Shown: in pieces, positions 18,527 to 26,498 of the stretch
Position numbering within the stretch: the first letter of the stretch is position 1
Layout: the number at the start of each line of letters is the position of its first letter
Source of the DNA: Pseudomonas putida
GTDB taxonomy: Bacteria > Pseudomonadota > Gammaproteobacteria > Pseudomonadales > Pseudomonadaceae
Length of the DNA stretch: 64,000 bases
Direction: 5' to 3'
Assembly: GCF_003228315.1 (NCBI RefSeq)
Contig: NZ_CP029693.1
Coordinates: 1,736,001-1,800,000 of the forward strand
The notes under the pieces: model-generated
Databases searched by the model: none
What the model saw: only the letters and a program-made list of their open reading frames with translations
Told to the model about the DNA's origin: nothing
Made by a program: the position numbers and the translations under genes

Positions 18527-19891
18527 TTAGATTGTCGCCGTGGCTTTTGCAGCCACATTCACACCACCCTCAACAGGACTCTGCGCCTTGCACGCCTGGC
18601 TCAACGTCAGCGACTTCGTCTCCGGCGCCCAGGCCCAGGACAGCAGTGCACCAATCGCCAGGATCGCCGCGAGGATGCCCATGGTCGGGCTGAGGCCGAT
18701 CCCCGCCACACTCACCGGCAGCAGGAAGGTGCTGATCGCCGAACCCAGGCGGCTGACTGCGGTAGCCAGGCCAATGCCGCTGGCACGCACTTCGGTCGGG
18801 AAGCTCTCGGCCGGGAACACGCCCACCAGGTTGCTCACCGCCGACAGCACCAGGGTGAACAGGCCGAACACCAGCACCATCAGCGCCGCAGCACTGCTCG
18901 GCAACACCGCCAACAGGAACAGGGCGATGGCGAGGATGATGAACGAGTTGATCAGGAACCCGCGGCGGGTGAACTTGATGGTGCACCAGATACCGATCAG
19001 CGCGCCGAGGATCAGCAGCATGTTCAACATCAGCTCGGTGCCGAAGCCTTCGGCCAGGCCCATCTTCTGCAGGATCGACGGCAGGAAGGTGTAGATGGCG
19101 AAATACGGCATGACGATGCAGACGAAAAACAGGCAGTTGAACGCGGTGCGTTTGCGGTACTCAGGGCTGAACAGTACGGCGTAGCCGGAGCGGGTTTCGG
19201 TGGAACGGGTTTCGTCGAGTTCGACGTTGTCGCCCAGGAACTTCTTGACGATGGCGCGGGCTTCGGCGATGCGCCCCTGATTGACCAGCCAGCGCGGCGA
19301 CTCCGGAGTGCCGATACGGGCAATCAGGATCAGTGCCGCCGGGATCGCCGACGAGGCCAGCATCCAGCGCCAGGCATCGTCGCCCAGGCTAAGCATCGCG
19401 GTGCCGACAAAGGTGGCCGCCACGTAACCGAAGGTCCAGATCACGCTGAAGGAGCCGAGCAATACACCCCGGTGTTTCTTCGGCGCGAACTCGGCGAGCA
19501 TGGCGTGGCCGACACTGAAGTCGCCACCCAGACCGATGCCGATCAGCACCCGACAGAGGAACAGGGTCATCGCCGATTCAACGTAGAACTGCATGACGGA
19601 GGCGATGGTGATCAGCACGAAGCTGACCAGGAAAATTTTCTGCCGGCCGACCTTGTCGGAAATCCAGCCGAAGAACAGGCTGCCGAGGAACAGGCCGATC
19701 AGCGCCGAAGAACCGATCAGGCCCTGCCAGAATGCGTCCAGCTGCATCTGCGGGCTCAGCAGGGTGAAAGCGATACCGATCAGGCCGAGGATGTAGCCGT
19801 CGGTGAAGTGCGCGCCGAAGGTCAGGCCGGCGATCTTGATGTGGAAGCGCCCGATGGGCAGGTCGTCGATTTTTACCGGTTGTACGGACAT
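18527..19891 (-). CDS. MFS transporter, sugar/aromatic acid symporter type
   Basis: A 454-residue carrier of the SP/AAHS type with twelve membrane segments. The loop motif GWISDKVGRQK follows helix 2, GIGLGGDFSVGHAMLAEFAPKKHRG lies after helix 4, and GTPESPRWLVNQGR precedes the central loop. GGAG lies 7 bases upstream of the ATG at 19891. It is downstream of Fae, AKR and SSADH on the same strand, with a REPIN between, and probably imports the substrate of that pathway. Confidence 0.85.
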   Translation of the reverse strand: MSVQPVKIDDLPIGRFHIKIAGLTFGAHFTDGYILGLIGIAFTLLSPQMQLDAFWQGLIGSSALIGLFLGSLFFGWISDKVGRQKIFLVSFVLITIASVMQFYVESAMTLFLCRVLIGIGLGGDFSVGHAMLAEFAPKKHRGVLLGSFSVIWTFGYVAATFVGTAMLSLGDDAWRWMLASSAIPAALILIARIGTPESPRWLVNQGRIAEARAIVKKFLGDNVELDETRSTETRSGYAVLFSPEYRKRTAFNCLFFVCIVMPYFAIYTFLPSILQKMGLAEGFGTELMLNMLLILGALIGIWCTIKFTRRGFLINSFIILAIALFLLAVLPSSAAALMVLVFGLFTLVLSAVSNLVGVFPAESFPTEVRASGIGLATAVSRLGSAISTFLLPVSVAGIGLSPTMGILAAILAIGALLSWAWAPETKSLTLSQACKAQSPVEGGVNVAAKATATI

Positions 19892-19960
19892 GTAAGTCTC
19901 CAATTTTTGTTATTGACGGAGAAATGAAACCGATCGCTTTTGTTGTGTGCTTTTGGCTTC

Positions 19961-20060
19961 TGTAGGAGCGAGCCTGCTCGCGATGAACTTGAGAACGCCA
20001 CGGGGTGTCAGGCTCCCAGCGTTATCGTTGACGTCTATCGCGAGCAGGCTCGCTCCTACA
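19961..20060. repeat. REPIN, long class, forward spacer
   Basis: Lies between the MFS start and SSADH stop, inside the putative Fae operon. Confidence 0.86.
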
Positions 20061-20076
20061 GGGGGCGGGGTACTCC

Positions 20077-21510
20077 TTACAACCCACCCATCAACAGGTA
20101 TTTGATTTCCAGGTAGTCATCCAGACCGTACTTCGAACCCTCGCGACCCAGGCCCGATTCCTTGATGCCGCCGAACGGTGCCACTTCCGTGGAAATGATC
20201 CCTTCGTTGATCCCGACCATGCCCGCTTCCAGGCCTTCGGCCATGCGCCACACGCGGCCGATGTCGCGGCTGTAGAAGTAAGCCGACAAACCGTACGGCG
20301 TGTCGTTGGCGCGCTGCAGCACTTCGGCTTCGTCCTTGAAGCGGAAGCACGCGGCCACCGGACCGAAGGTTTCGTCCTGGGCGATCAGCATGTCGCTGTT
20401 GGCTTCGGCGAGAATCGTCGGCTCGTAGAACGTACCGCCCAACGCATGACGGCGACCGCCGCACAGGACCTGGGCGCCCTTCTCCACGGCGTCGCTGACA
20501 TGCAGCTCCACCTTGGCCAACGCAGCAGCGTTGATCAGCGGGCCTTGCTCGGTTTCGCCTTCCAGGGCATTGCCGACACGCATGGCCGCCACGGCTTCGG
20601 CGAGTTTGCCGGTGAAGGCTTCGTACACGCCGTCCTGAATGAAAAAGCGGTTCACGCAGACGCAGGTCTGCCCGGTGTTGCGGAATTTCGAGGCCATCGC
20701 ACCTTTCACGGCGGCGTCGATATCGGCGTCGTCGAAGACAATGAACGGCGCGTTGCCACCCAGTTCCAGCGAGACCTTTTTCAAGGTGTCGGCGGCCTGA
20801 CGCATCAGCAATTTGCCGGTGCGGGTGGAGCCGGTGAACGACAGTTTGCGCACGACACCGGAGGCTTGCAGCGCGCCGCCAATCGCCACGGCATCGCCGG
20901 AGACCACGTTGAACACACCGGCCGGAATCCCGGCCTGCTCAGCCAGCACCGCCAGGGCGAAGGCCGACAATGACGTTTCTTCCGACGGCTTGAGGATCAT
21001 GGTGCAACCGGCCGCCAGTGCCGGTCCGACCTTGCGGGTGACCATGGCCAGCGGGAAGTTCCACGGGGTAATGGCTGCCACGACACCAATGGCTTCCTTG
21101 ACCACGACGATGCGCGCATCGGCCTTGTGGCTCGGGATCACATCGCCGTAGGCGCGCTTGGCTTCTTCGGCGAACCACTCCAGAAAGCTCGCGGCATAGA
21201 CCACTTCGCCCATGGCTTCGGCCAGCGGCTTGCCTTGTTCGCGGCTGAGCAAAGTGGCCAGGTCCTTCTGGTTGCTCAGCATCAGTTCGCCCCAGCGCTT
21301 GATGCGCTGGCTGCGTTCCTTGGCGGTCAGCTTGCGCCATGCCGGCAAGGCGCGGTTGGCAGCGTCGATGGCCAGGTTGGTTTCTTCGGCGCCGGCCTTT
21401 TGCACGTCGGCGATCAGTTCACCGGTGGCCGGGTTCAGCACCGGGTACGTCGCCCCGCCGCTGGACCAGCGACCGTCGATGAAATTGCCGTGACGGATCA
21501 GCGTGCTCAT
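20077..21510 (-). CDS. NAD(P)-dependent succinate-semialdehyde-type dehydrogenase
   Basis: A 477-residue aldehyde dehydrogenase close to GabD. The cofactor loop is SFTGSTRTGK, the catalytic glutamate is in SLELGGN, and the catalytic cysteine in NTGQTCVCVNRFF. The C-terminal VAPFGGIKESGLGREGSKYGLDDYLEIKYLLMG is typical of SSADH. No gabT or gabP is nearby. The ATG overlaps the stop of the aldo/keto reductase gene by ATGA, so the two are coupled, and the enzyme likely oxidises an aldehyde in a specific pathway rather than serving GABA use. Confidence 0.87.
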   Translation of the reverse strand: MSTLIRHGNFIDGRWSSGGATYPVLNPATGELIADVQKAGAEETNLAIDAANRALPAWRKLTAKERSQRIKRWGELMLSNQKDLATLLSREQGKPLAEAMGEVVYAASFLEWFAEEAKRAYGDVIPSHKADARIVVVKEAIGVVAAITPWNFPLAMVTRKVGPALAAGCTMILKPSEETSLSAFALAVLAEQAGIPAGVFNVVSGDAVAIGGALQASGVVRKLSFTGSTRTGKLLMRQAADTLKKVSLELGGNAPFIVFDDADIDAAVKGAMASKFRNTGQTCVCVNRFFIQDGVYEAFTGKLAEAVAAMRVGNALEGETEQGPLINAAALAKVELHVSDAVEKGAQVLCGGRRHALGGTFYEPTILAEANSDMLIAQDETFGPVAACFRFKDEAEVLQRANDTPYGLSAYFYSRDIGRVWRMAEGLEAGMVGINEGIISTEVAPFGGIKESGLGREGSKYGLDDYLEIKYLLMGGL

Positions 21511-22541
21511 GCCACGGCCTCGGTCAGGGTGAAGCGTTCCGAACCCGGACGGGCGGTACGCAGGATGCGCTTACCGGCGGTGTAATCGTTGATCACGTCG
21601 CACGGGGTGTAGTTGCGTTCCAGCTCGTACAGTTCTTCGGTGTCGAGCTTGGTCTCCAGTGCCGCCAGGGCGCTGTCGAACTGTTCGGTGGTGTCGGCGC
21701 CGACCAGCATGCAATCCACGCCCGGGTGATTGGCGACCCAGGCCTGGGCGATCTGTGCGTTGGACACGCCACGGGCACGGGCCACGCGCTGCACCGAACG
21801 GGCGATCTCGAACGAAGCTTCGTCGCTGTACATCTGCTGGGTGAAGAAGTCGGTCTGGTTGCGGGTCGACTGCACGTCACCGGTCAGCAGGCCACGGGCC
21901 AGCGGGCTGAACACCGAAACACCCAGGCCCTGGTCGCGGCAGAACGGGATCATCTCGCGTTCTTCTTCGCGGTAGGCGCAGTTCAGTTGCAGCTGCATGT
22001 TGATCGGCTTGACCCAGCCATTGCGCTCGCAGGCCATGAGGATTTTCGCCAGTTGCCCGGTGAGCATGGTCGACACGCCGATGTAGCGGGCTTTGCCGGA
22101 ACGCACGATGTCGTTCATGGCGCTCATGGTTTCTTCGACCGGGGTGTTCACGTCGAAGTAATGCAGCATGAAGACGTCGACGTAGTCCATGTCCAGGCGC
22201 TTCAGGGACGCATCGATGCTGTCCATGATGTGCTTGCGCGAGTGGCCGCTGGCGTTGATACCAGGACGGGTGCCGTAGCCGACCTTGGTGGTGATCACCA
22301 GGTCTTCGCGACGGGCCAGGCGCTTGACGATGCGCCCTACCACTTCTTCGCCGACACCGGCGGAATAGAAGTCCGCCAGGTCGATGAAGTTCACGCCGTT
22401 GTCCAACGCGTGCTTGACGATCGGCTCGCTTTTCTTCTCATCGAAGATCCACGGTTTCCAGTCCGGGGTGCCCATGTTCATGGTGCCCAGGCACAGGCGG
22501 GAGACTTCGAGGCCGGAGTTGCCCAAACGAATGTATTGCAT
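21507..22541 (-). CDS. Aldo/keto reductase
   Basis: A 344-residue AKR. The tetrad can be seen: Asp and Tyr in FIDLADFYSAG, Lys in VITTKVGYG, His in VFMLHYFDVNTP. A C-terminal NADP-binding segment follows (IAQAWVANHPGVDCMLVGADTTEQFDSAL). GAGGTCC precedes the ATG at 22541. It sits 10 bases after the Fae homologue and overlaps the SSADH start. It reduces or reversibly oxidises a carbonyl in the same route; the substrate is unknown. Confidence 0.87.
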   Translation of the reverse strand: MQYIRLGNSGLEVSRLCLGTMNMGTPDWKPWIFDEKKSEPIVKHALDNGVNFIDLADFYSAGVGEEVVGRIVKRLARREDLVITTKVGYGTRPGINASGHSRKHIMDSIDASLKRLDMDYVDVFMLHYFDVNTPVEETMSAMNDIVRSGKARYIGVSTMLTGQLAKILMACERNGWVKPINMQLQLNCAYREEEREMIPFCRDQGLGVSVFSPLARGLLTGDVQSTRNQTDFFTQQMYSDEASFEIARSVQRVARARGVSNAQIAQAWVANHPGVDCMLVGADTTEQFDSALAALETKLDTEELYELERNYTPCDVINDYTAGKRILRTARPGSERFTLTEAVA

Positions 22542-22551
22542 GGCGCGGACC

Positions 22552-23064
22552 TCAGGCTTTTGGCGTGTAGAAAGGGTTGCTGATGTGATTGACCACATCT
22601 TTGAGCTGCGCGGTTTCCGGCTTGCCGGTCAGGGCGGCGCGGATCGCGGTGCGGCAGGCGTTGTAGTTGTTCAGGTACACCGCATCCAGGTCGTCGCAGG
22701 ACGGGTTGACCCAGTTGGCGGTGACGATCGCCCACTCGTCTTCGGCTTCCGGCGGCAGGGTGCCGTCCAGCAGCGCTTCCAGGACAGCCTTGGCGATACC
22801 GGCCTGGGACGCGCCCCAGGTGGCGTTGCCGTGCAGGTCGCTGCTGATCGCGGCCTTGTTCACGTACAGGGTCATCGGCTTGACCGGGATGTTCGGCTGG
22901 GCGATCACCATGAACGGGCAGTGACCCTGGCTTGGCGACGCCAGGCTGTTGGCGAACGCCTGGCCGGCAGGACCATTGCGCGGGCCGATCAGGATGTTGA
23001 TGTGCGCGGCGTTCACGCCCGGGCCTTCGAAGCCTTCACCGATGTACAGGTCGAGTTCTTTCAT
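22552..23064 (-). CDS. Formaldehyde-activating enzyme (Fae) homologue
   Basis: A 170-residue protein matching the Fae family from end to end. It begins with YIGEGFEGPG, the catalytic-type His follows in NAAHINILIG (His21), then NGPAGQAFANSLASPSQGH. NIPVKPMTLYVNK and QAGIAKAVLEALLDG follow, with the C-terminal YNACRTAIRAAL. Known Fae condenses formaldehyde with tetrahydromethanopterin in methylotrophs. Pseudomonas is not known to make that cofactor, and no other C1-pathway genes are visible, so a different aldehyde or pterin partner is likely. It is first in the group Fae-AKR-SSADH-MFS. Confidence 0.83.
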   Translation of the reverse strand: MKELDLYIGEGFEGPGVNAAHINILIGPRNGPAGQAFANSLASPSQGHCPFMVIAQPNIPVKPMTLYVNKAAISSDLHGNATWGASQAGIAKAVLEALLDGTLPPEAEDEWAIVTANWVNPSCDDLDAVYLNNYNACRTAIRAALTGKPETAQLKDVVNHISNPFYTPKA

Positions 23065-23336
23065 GAGTCGTTCTCTTGTTCAGGACGCAGAGGGATTTGG
23101 TGTGGTCAGAAGCGCACGCCTGCAGGACGCATGGCGCGGCAAATGTCAGGGTTCGAAGAGCGCAGCAGGTGGCTGGCGAAGACGTGGCAGTGATGATTGA
23201 TCATGGTTGCAAACGCTCTTTTTTGTTGTTGATGAGCTGGTTTGCGATTTTTTATCACTGGGGGTTGGCGGGGCTGTAACCATTAAAAGTCATGGGGGTA
23301 TGACTTCAGGTCATACCTATGGATAACCGCAATTCC
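23065..23336. promoter_or_regulatory. Fae-operon upstream region with overlapping inverted repeats
   Basis: No gene is visible here. At 23297-23317 lies a perfect inverted repeat GGTATGAC-N5-GTCATACC. It overlaps a second one, AAGTCAT-N6-ATGACTT, just to its left, giving three GTCAT-type half-sites in alternating orientation. This fits a dimeric operator, about 230 bases upstream of the Fae ATG. Confidence 0.5.
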
Positions 23337-23419
23337 TGTAGGAGCGAGCCTGCTCGCGATGGTGGGTCAGTCAACCTGTCATCGACTGACACTCCATCGC
23401 GAGCAGGCTCGCTCCTACA
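23337..23419. repeat. REPIN, shortest element (about 83 bases)
   Basis: Spacer contains GTCAGTCAACC and CGACTGACAC, themselves inverted, so the whole element can fold as one long hairpin. Confidence 0.86.
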
Positions 23420-23440
23420 GGGGATCGGGGGTGTTTGGGG

Positions 23441-23719
23441 TTATTGGGACATGGCGTCCTTTTTCATCGCGTCCTTGGACATCGAATCGGTCTTCTTCAT
23501 GGCGTCCTTGGACATGGCGTCGCCCTTCTTCATCGTATCCTTGGACATTGAGTCGCCTTTCTTCATGGCGTCCTTGGACATCGAATCGGTCTTCTTCATC
23601 GCATCCTTGGACATCGAGTCCTTGCTCATGCTGTCGTTACTCATGGTGTCGGCAGCGAACACGGAGGCGGCGCCAACAGCCAGGCACATGGACAGAACAA
23701 CGGTGGTCAGCTTTTTCAT
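23441..23719 (-). CDS. Exported Met-rich MxKDx-repeat protein (MrpX-like)
   Basis: A 92-residue protein with a Sec signal peptide (MKKLTTVVLSMCLAVGAASVFA) and a mature part of about 70 residues built from DSMSKDAMKK-type pentapeptides. Thirteen of those 70 residues are methionine, and there is no cysteine or aromatic residue. It belongs to the pentapeptide MxKDx family. In Azospira suillum a similar peptide, MrpX, scavenges hypochlorite and is repaired by YedY1. Here it lies 50 bases downstream of a YedY-like gene on the same strand, which supports the same role. Confidence 0.85.
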   Translation of the reverse strand: MKKLTTVVLSMCLAVGAASVFAADTMSNDSMSKDSMSKDAMKKTDSMSKDAMKKGDSMSKDTMKKGDAMSKDAMKKTDSMSKDAMKKDAMSQ

Positions 23720-23771
23720 GATGAAACTCCTCGAGGCTCGGTTTGCGGGTGTGTGAAAACTTAAGGCGCTG

Positions 23772-24557
23772 TCAGCTGCCACCGAACCAGTTGTAGCCCT
23801 GGTCTTCCCAGTAGCCGCCGCTGTAGGTGTTGCTGACGAAAATCGCCTGGATGTGTTTGGGGTTCTTGTAGCCAAGCTTGGTGGGCATGCGCAGCTTCAT
23901 CGGGAAGCCGTATTCGCGCGGCAGCACCGCGCCGTCATAGGTCAGCGTCAACAGGGTTTGCGCATGCAGCGCGGTGGCCATGTCGATACTGGTGTAGTAA
24001 TCGTCGGCGCATTTGAAGCCGACGTATTTGGCGTCGGTGTCGGCGCCGATGCGCTTGAGGAAATCACTGAAGCGCACCCCGCCCCAGCGGCCGATGGCGC
24101 TCCAGCCTTCGACGCAGATGTGCCGGGTGATCTGGTCGGTCTGCGCCATGGCGCGCAGCTCTTCGAGACGCCAGCTGCGTTTGTCCGCCACCAGCCCCGA
24201 CACCTCCAGGCGATAACTCTCCTCGTCCACCGTCGGCGCTTCGTCGATGCCGTAGAAGGCATTGAACGGAAACGGCCGGGTGATCATCGATTCGGGATAA
24301 GTCGGCGCCATGGCATTGGGATTGAACAGCCAGCCCTGCACCCGATCATTGAAGCGCGACATCGACGACAGTGCGGTGTCGACGCTTTCGTTGTCGGTGA
24401 GGTTGCAGCCGGACAGCATCGCCACGCCACCGAGGGTCAGGCCGCGCAGCAGGAACGAGCGACGCGAGCGATCTTCGATCTGCGGCGCGAGGATCTTGCG
24501 GGCGTCGGTCAGGATCGAGGACTCGTCCAGATCCGGATTGTGCATGCGCTTTTTCAT
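23772..24557 (-). CDS. YedY/MsrP-like molybdopterin oxidoreductase, Tat-exported
   Basis: A 261-residue protein of the sulfite oxidase fold. A twin-arginine signal (RSRRSFLLRG, residues 30-39) is followed by a lipobox-like LSGC at 48-51, so a Tat-exported lipoprotein is possible. The Mo-ligand cysteine is Cys148 in RHICVEGWSAIGRWGG. The end has RMPTKLGYKNPKHIQAI, as in the family. MsrP-type enzymes reduce protein methionine sulfoxide in the periplasm using electrons from a membrane cytochrome. The start overlaps the stop of the cytochrome b gene by ATGA, and a Met-rich substrate-like peptide follows. Confidence 0.87.
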   Translation of the reverse strand: MKKRMHNPDLDESSILTDARKILAPQIEDRSRRSFLLRGLTLGGVAMLSGCNLTDNESVDTALSSMSRFNDRVQGWLFNPNAMAPTYPESMITRPFPFNAFYGIDEAPTVDEESYRLEVSGLVADKRSWRLEELRAMAQTDQITRHICVEGWSAIGRWGGVRFSDFLKRIGADTDAKYVGFKCADDYYTSIDMATALHAQTLLTLTYDGAVLPREYGFPMKLRMPTKLGYKNPKHIQAIFVSNTYSGGYWEDQGYNWFGGS

Positions 24558-25171
24558 ACGGACTCCTTGCGACCGACGATCATGGCGAGCAGGGTTTTCG
24601 GCACCAGTGCGACCATCACCAGATGCACCGCCACGAAGGCCACCAGCAGCGCCATGGCGATGAAGTGCACATGCCGCGCCGTGTCATAGCCACCGAGCAA
24701 TTCACGCAACAACGGGAACTGCACCGACTTCCACAGCACCAGCCCGGAGATCACCAGCAACGTGATATCCACCATGACGAACAGGTAGGCAAAGCGTTGC
24801 ACCTGGTTGTAATGGCTGAGGTCGGCGTGGCCGAGTTTTCCGCGCAGGGCGGCCCACAGGTCGTGCAGTACGCCTTTTGGCGAAACCGGGAAAAAGCGTC
24901 GTTTGAGGCGACCACTGAACAGATTGAAGGTCAGGTACAGGAGGCCGTTGAAGGCCAGCAGCCACATCGCCGCGAAGTGCCACTGCAGAGCGCCGCCGAG
25001 CCAGCCGCCCAGGGTGATCGTATTGGGGAAGCTGAAATCGTAAAGCGGCGAGGCGTTGTAGATGCGCCAGCCGCTGGTGACCATCACCAGCACGGCCAGG
25101 GCGTTGAGCCAATGGGTCAGGCGTAGCCAGCGCGGATGACTGGGCCTGGGTGAAGCAGTGCGCTGCGACAT
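24554..25171 (-). CDS. Cytochrome b561/YedZ-like membrane electron donor
   Basis: A 205-residue membrane protein of the bacterial cytochrome b561 domain. Four or five hydrophobic segments carry histidines at positions suited to haem: RLTHWLNALAVL, LQWHFAAMWLLA, TARHVHFIAMALLVAFVAVH. It is coupled by an ATGA overlap to the molybdoenzyme gene, so it probably passes quinol electrons to it. GGGAGCC precedes the ATG. It is not homologous to E. coli MsrQ in plain view but plays the same role in the A. suillum type system. Confidence 0.83.
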   Translation of the reverse strand: MSQRTASPRPSHPRWLRLTHWLNALAVLVMVTSGWRIYNASPLYDFSFPNTITLGGWLGGALQWHFAAMWLLAFNGLLYLTFNLFSGRLKRRFFPVSPKGVLHDLWAALRGKLGHADLSHYNQVQRFAYLFVMVDITLLVISGLVLWKSVQFPLLRELLGGYDTARHVHFIAMALLVAFVAVHLVMVALVPKTLLAMIVGRKESV

Positions 25172-25279
25172 GTCCGGCTCCCGTTTGTTGTTGTTCGTTG
25201 GGGCCGAGTATGGGAGCGACCAGATCGCCAAATCCTCACGCAGAGTTAAATTATTTGTGATAACTGCCCTGCGTCTCCC

Positions 25280-25379
25280 TGTAGGAGCGAGCCTGCTCGC
25301 GATGGACGACAGATCACCGCGGGGTGTCAGGTTGCCAGCGTCATCGTTGACGACCATCGCGAGCAGGCTCGCTCCTACA
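25280..25379. repeat. REPIN, long class, between divergent genes
   Basis: Forward spacer. It lies within the 280 bases between the cytochrome b start and the methyltransferase start, one of two REPINs in a divergent promoter region (the other is at 48074). Confidence 0.85.
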
Positions 25380-25452
25380 GTGGGTTGGGTGATCCTTTCA
25401 GGGTGCAACTATGGTTAAATGCCGCCCCCCGCAAATTCGCCGACCCAAACCC

Positions 25453-26388
25453 ATGAACACCGAAGCCCTCGCCACCCTCCACGACCATCTGCTGACCGCC
25501 CTCGCCTCCGCCCCCGCCGAAACCCGCCGCCTGTTCCACGGCCGCGGCCGTTGCTGGCCGGGGCTGGAGCAGGTGACGGTCGACTGGTTGCAGGGTGTGG
25601 TGCTGGTGGCGCTGTTCAAGGAGCCCGAGCCTTCGCAATTGGAAGATCTGAAGCGTTTGCTGATGGCGATCACTCAATCTGCCCAGTGGATGCAATCCGG
25701 CGCCCATACCCTGCTGCTGCAACACCGCTACCTGCTGCAAAGCACCACCGAATGGCTGCTGGGGGAAGAAATCGACGAACTGACCATCACCGAAGGCGGC
25801 CTGAAATACCGGGTGGACCTGGGCCGCAAGCAGAACACCGGCCTGTTCCTCGACATGCGCTATGGCCGCGACTGGGTGCGGGCCAATGCCGAAGGCAAGC
25901 GCGTGCTGAACCTGTTTGCCTATACCTGTGGTTTCTCGGTGGCGGCCATCGAAGGCGGCGCGTCCCATGTGGTCAACCTCGACATGTCGAGCCCGGCCCT
26001 GAGCCGTGGCCGCGACAACCATCGGCTCAATGGGCATGACCTGGGCAAGGTGACCTTTCTCGGCCACGACCTGTTCAAATCCTGGGGCAAGGTGATCGGC
26101 AAGGGCCCGTATGACCTGGTGATCATCGACCCGCCTTCGTTTCAGAAAGGCAGCTTCCTGCTGACCAAGGATTACCAGCGGGTGCTGCGCCGATTGCCCG
26201 AACTGCTAAGCCCGCAGGGCACGGTACTGGCGTGCATGAACGATCCGGCCTTTGGTGCGGACTTCCTGATCGACGGCGTGCCCCGTGAGGCGCCGAGCCT
26301 GCGGTTCGAGCAGCGGCTGGAGAATCCGCCGGAGTTTCCGGATGCCGATATCGAGTGTGGGTTGAAGGCGTTGGTGTTCAAGCAGTAA
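25453..26388 (+). CDS. Class I SAM methyltransferase, RlmI/RlmK-like
   Basis: A 311-residue enzyme with the PF10672-type domain. It has KYRVDLGRKQNTGLFLDMRYGRDWV, then the SAM-binding VLNLFAYTCGFSVAAIEGGA, and the catalytic-type IIDPPSFQKG. This pattern is that of 23S rRNA m5C or m2G methyltransferases of the RlmI/RlmKL group, though the PUA domain of RlmI is absent and it is shorter. The site modified cannot be inferred. Confidence 0.85.
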   Translation: MNTEALATLHDHLLTALASAPAETRRLFHGRGRCWPGLEQVTVDWLQGVVLVALFKEPEPSQLEDLKRLLMAITQSAQWMQSGAHTLLLQHRYLLQSTTEWLLGEEIDELTITEGGLKYRVDLGRKQNTGLFLDMRYGRDWVRANAEGKRVLNLFAYTCGFSVAAIEGGASHVVNLDMSSPALSRGRDNHRLNGHDLGKVTFLGHDLFKSWGKVIGKGPYDLVIIDPPSFQKGSFLLTKDYQRVLRRLPELLSPQGTVLACMNDPAFGADFLIDGVPREAPSLRFEQRLENPPEFPDADIECGLKALVFKQ

Positions 26389-26403
26389 GACCGCGTCGCC
26401 CCT

Positions 26404-26470
26404 ATCGCGAGCAGGCTCGCACCCACAAGGGACCGCATTTCAATTGTGGGAGCGAGCCTGCTCGCGATGG
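26404..26470. repeat. Two REP arms in outward order
   Basis: Arms with a CCCACA end at 26404-26427 and 26445-26470, arranged as at 17361. Located between convergent methyltransferase and LuxR genes. Confidence 0.8.
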
Positions 26471-26498
26471 GGCCGGCATGCCCACCAAAAAATCCGGA

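Noticed and set aside
20077..21510. Assignment as gabD of GABA catabolism
   Set aside because: The enzyme type fits, but no gabT or GABA permease is present and it is coupled to an aldo/keto reductase and a Fae homologue.
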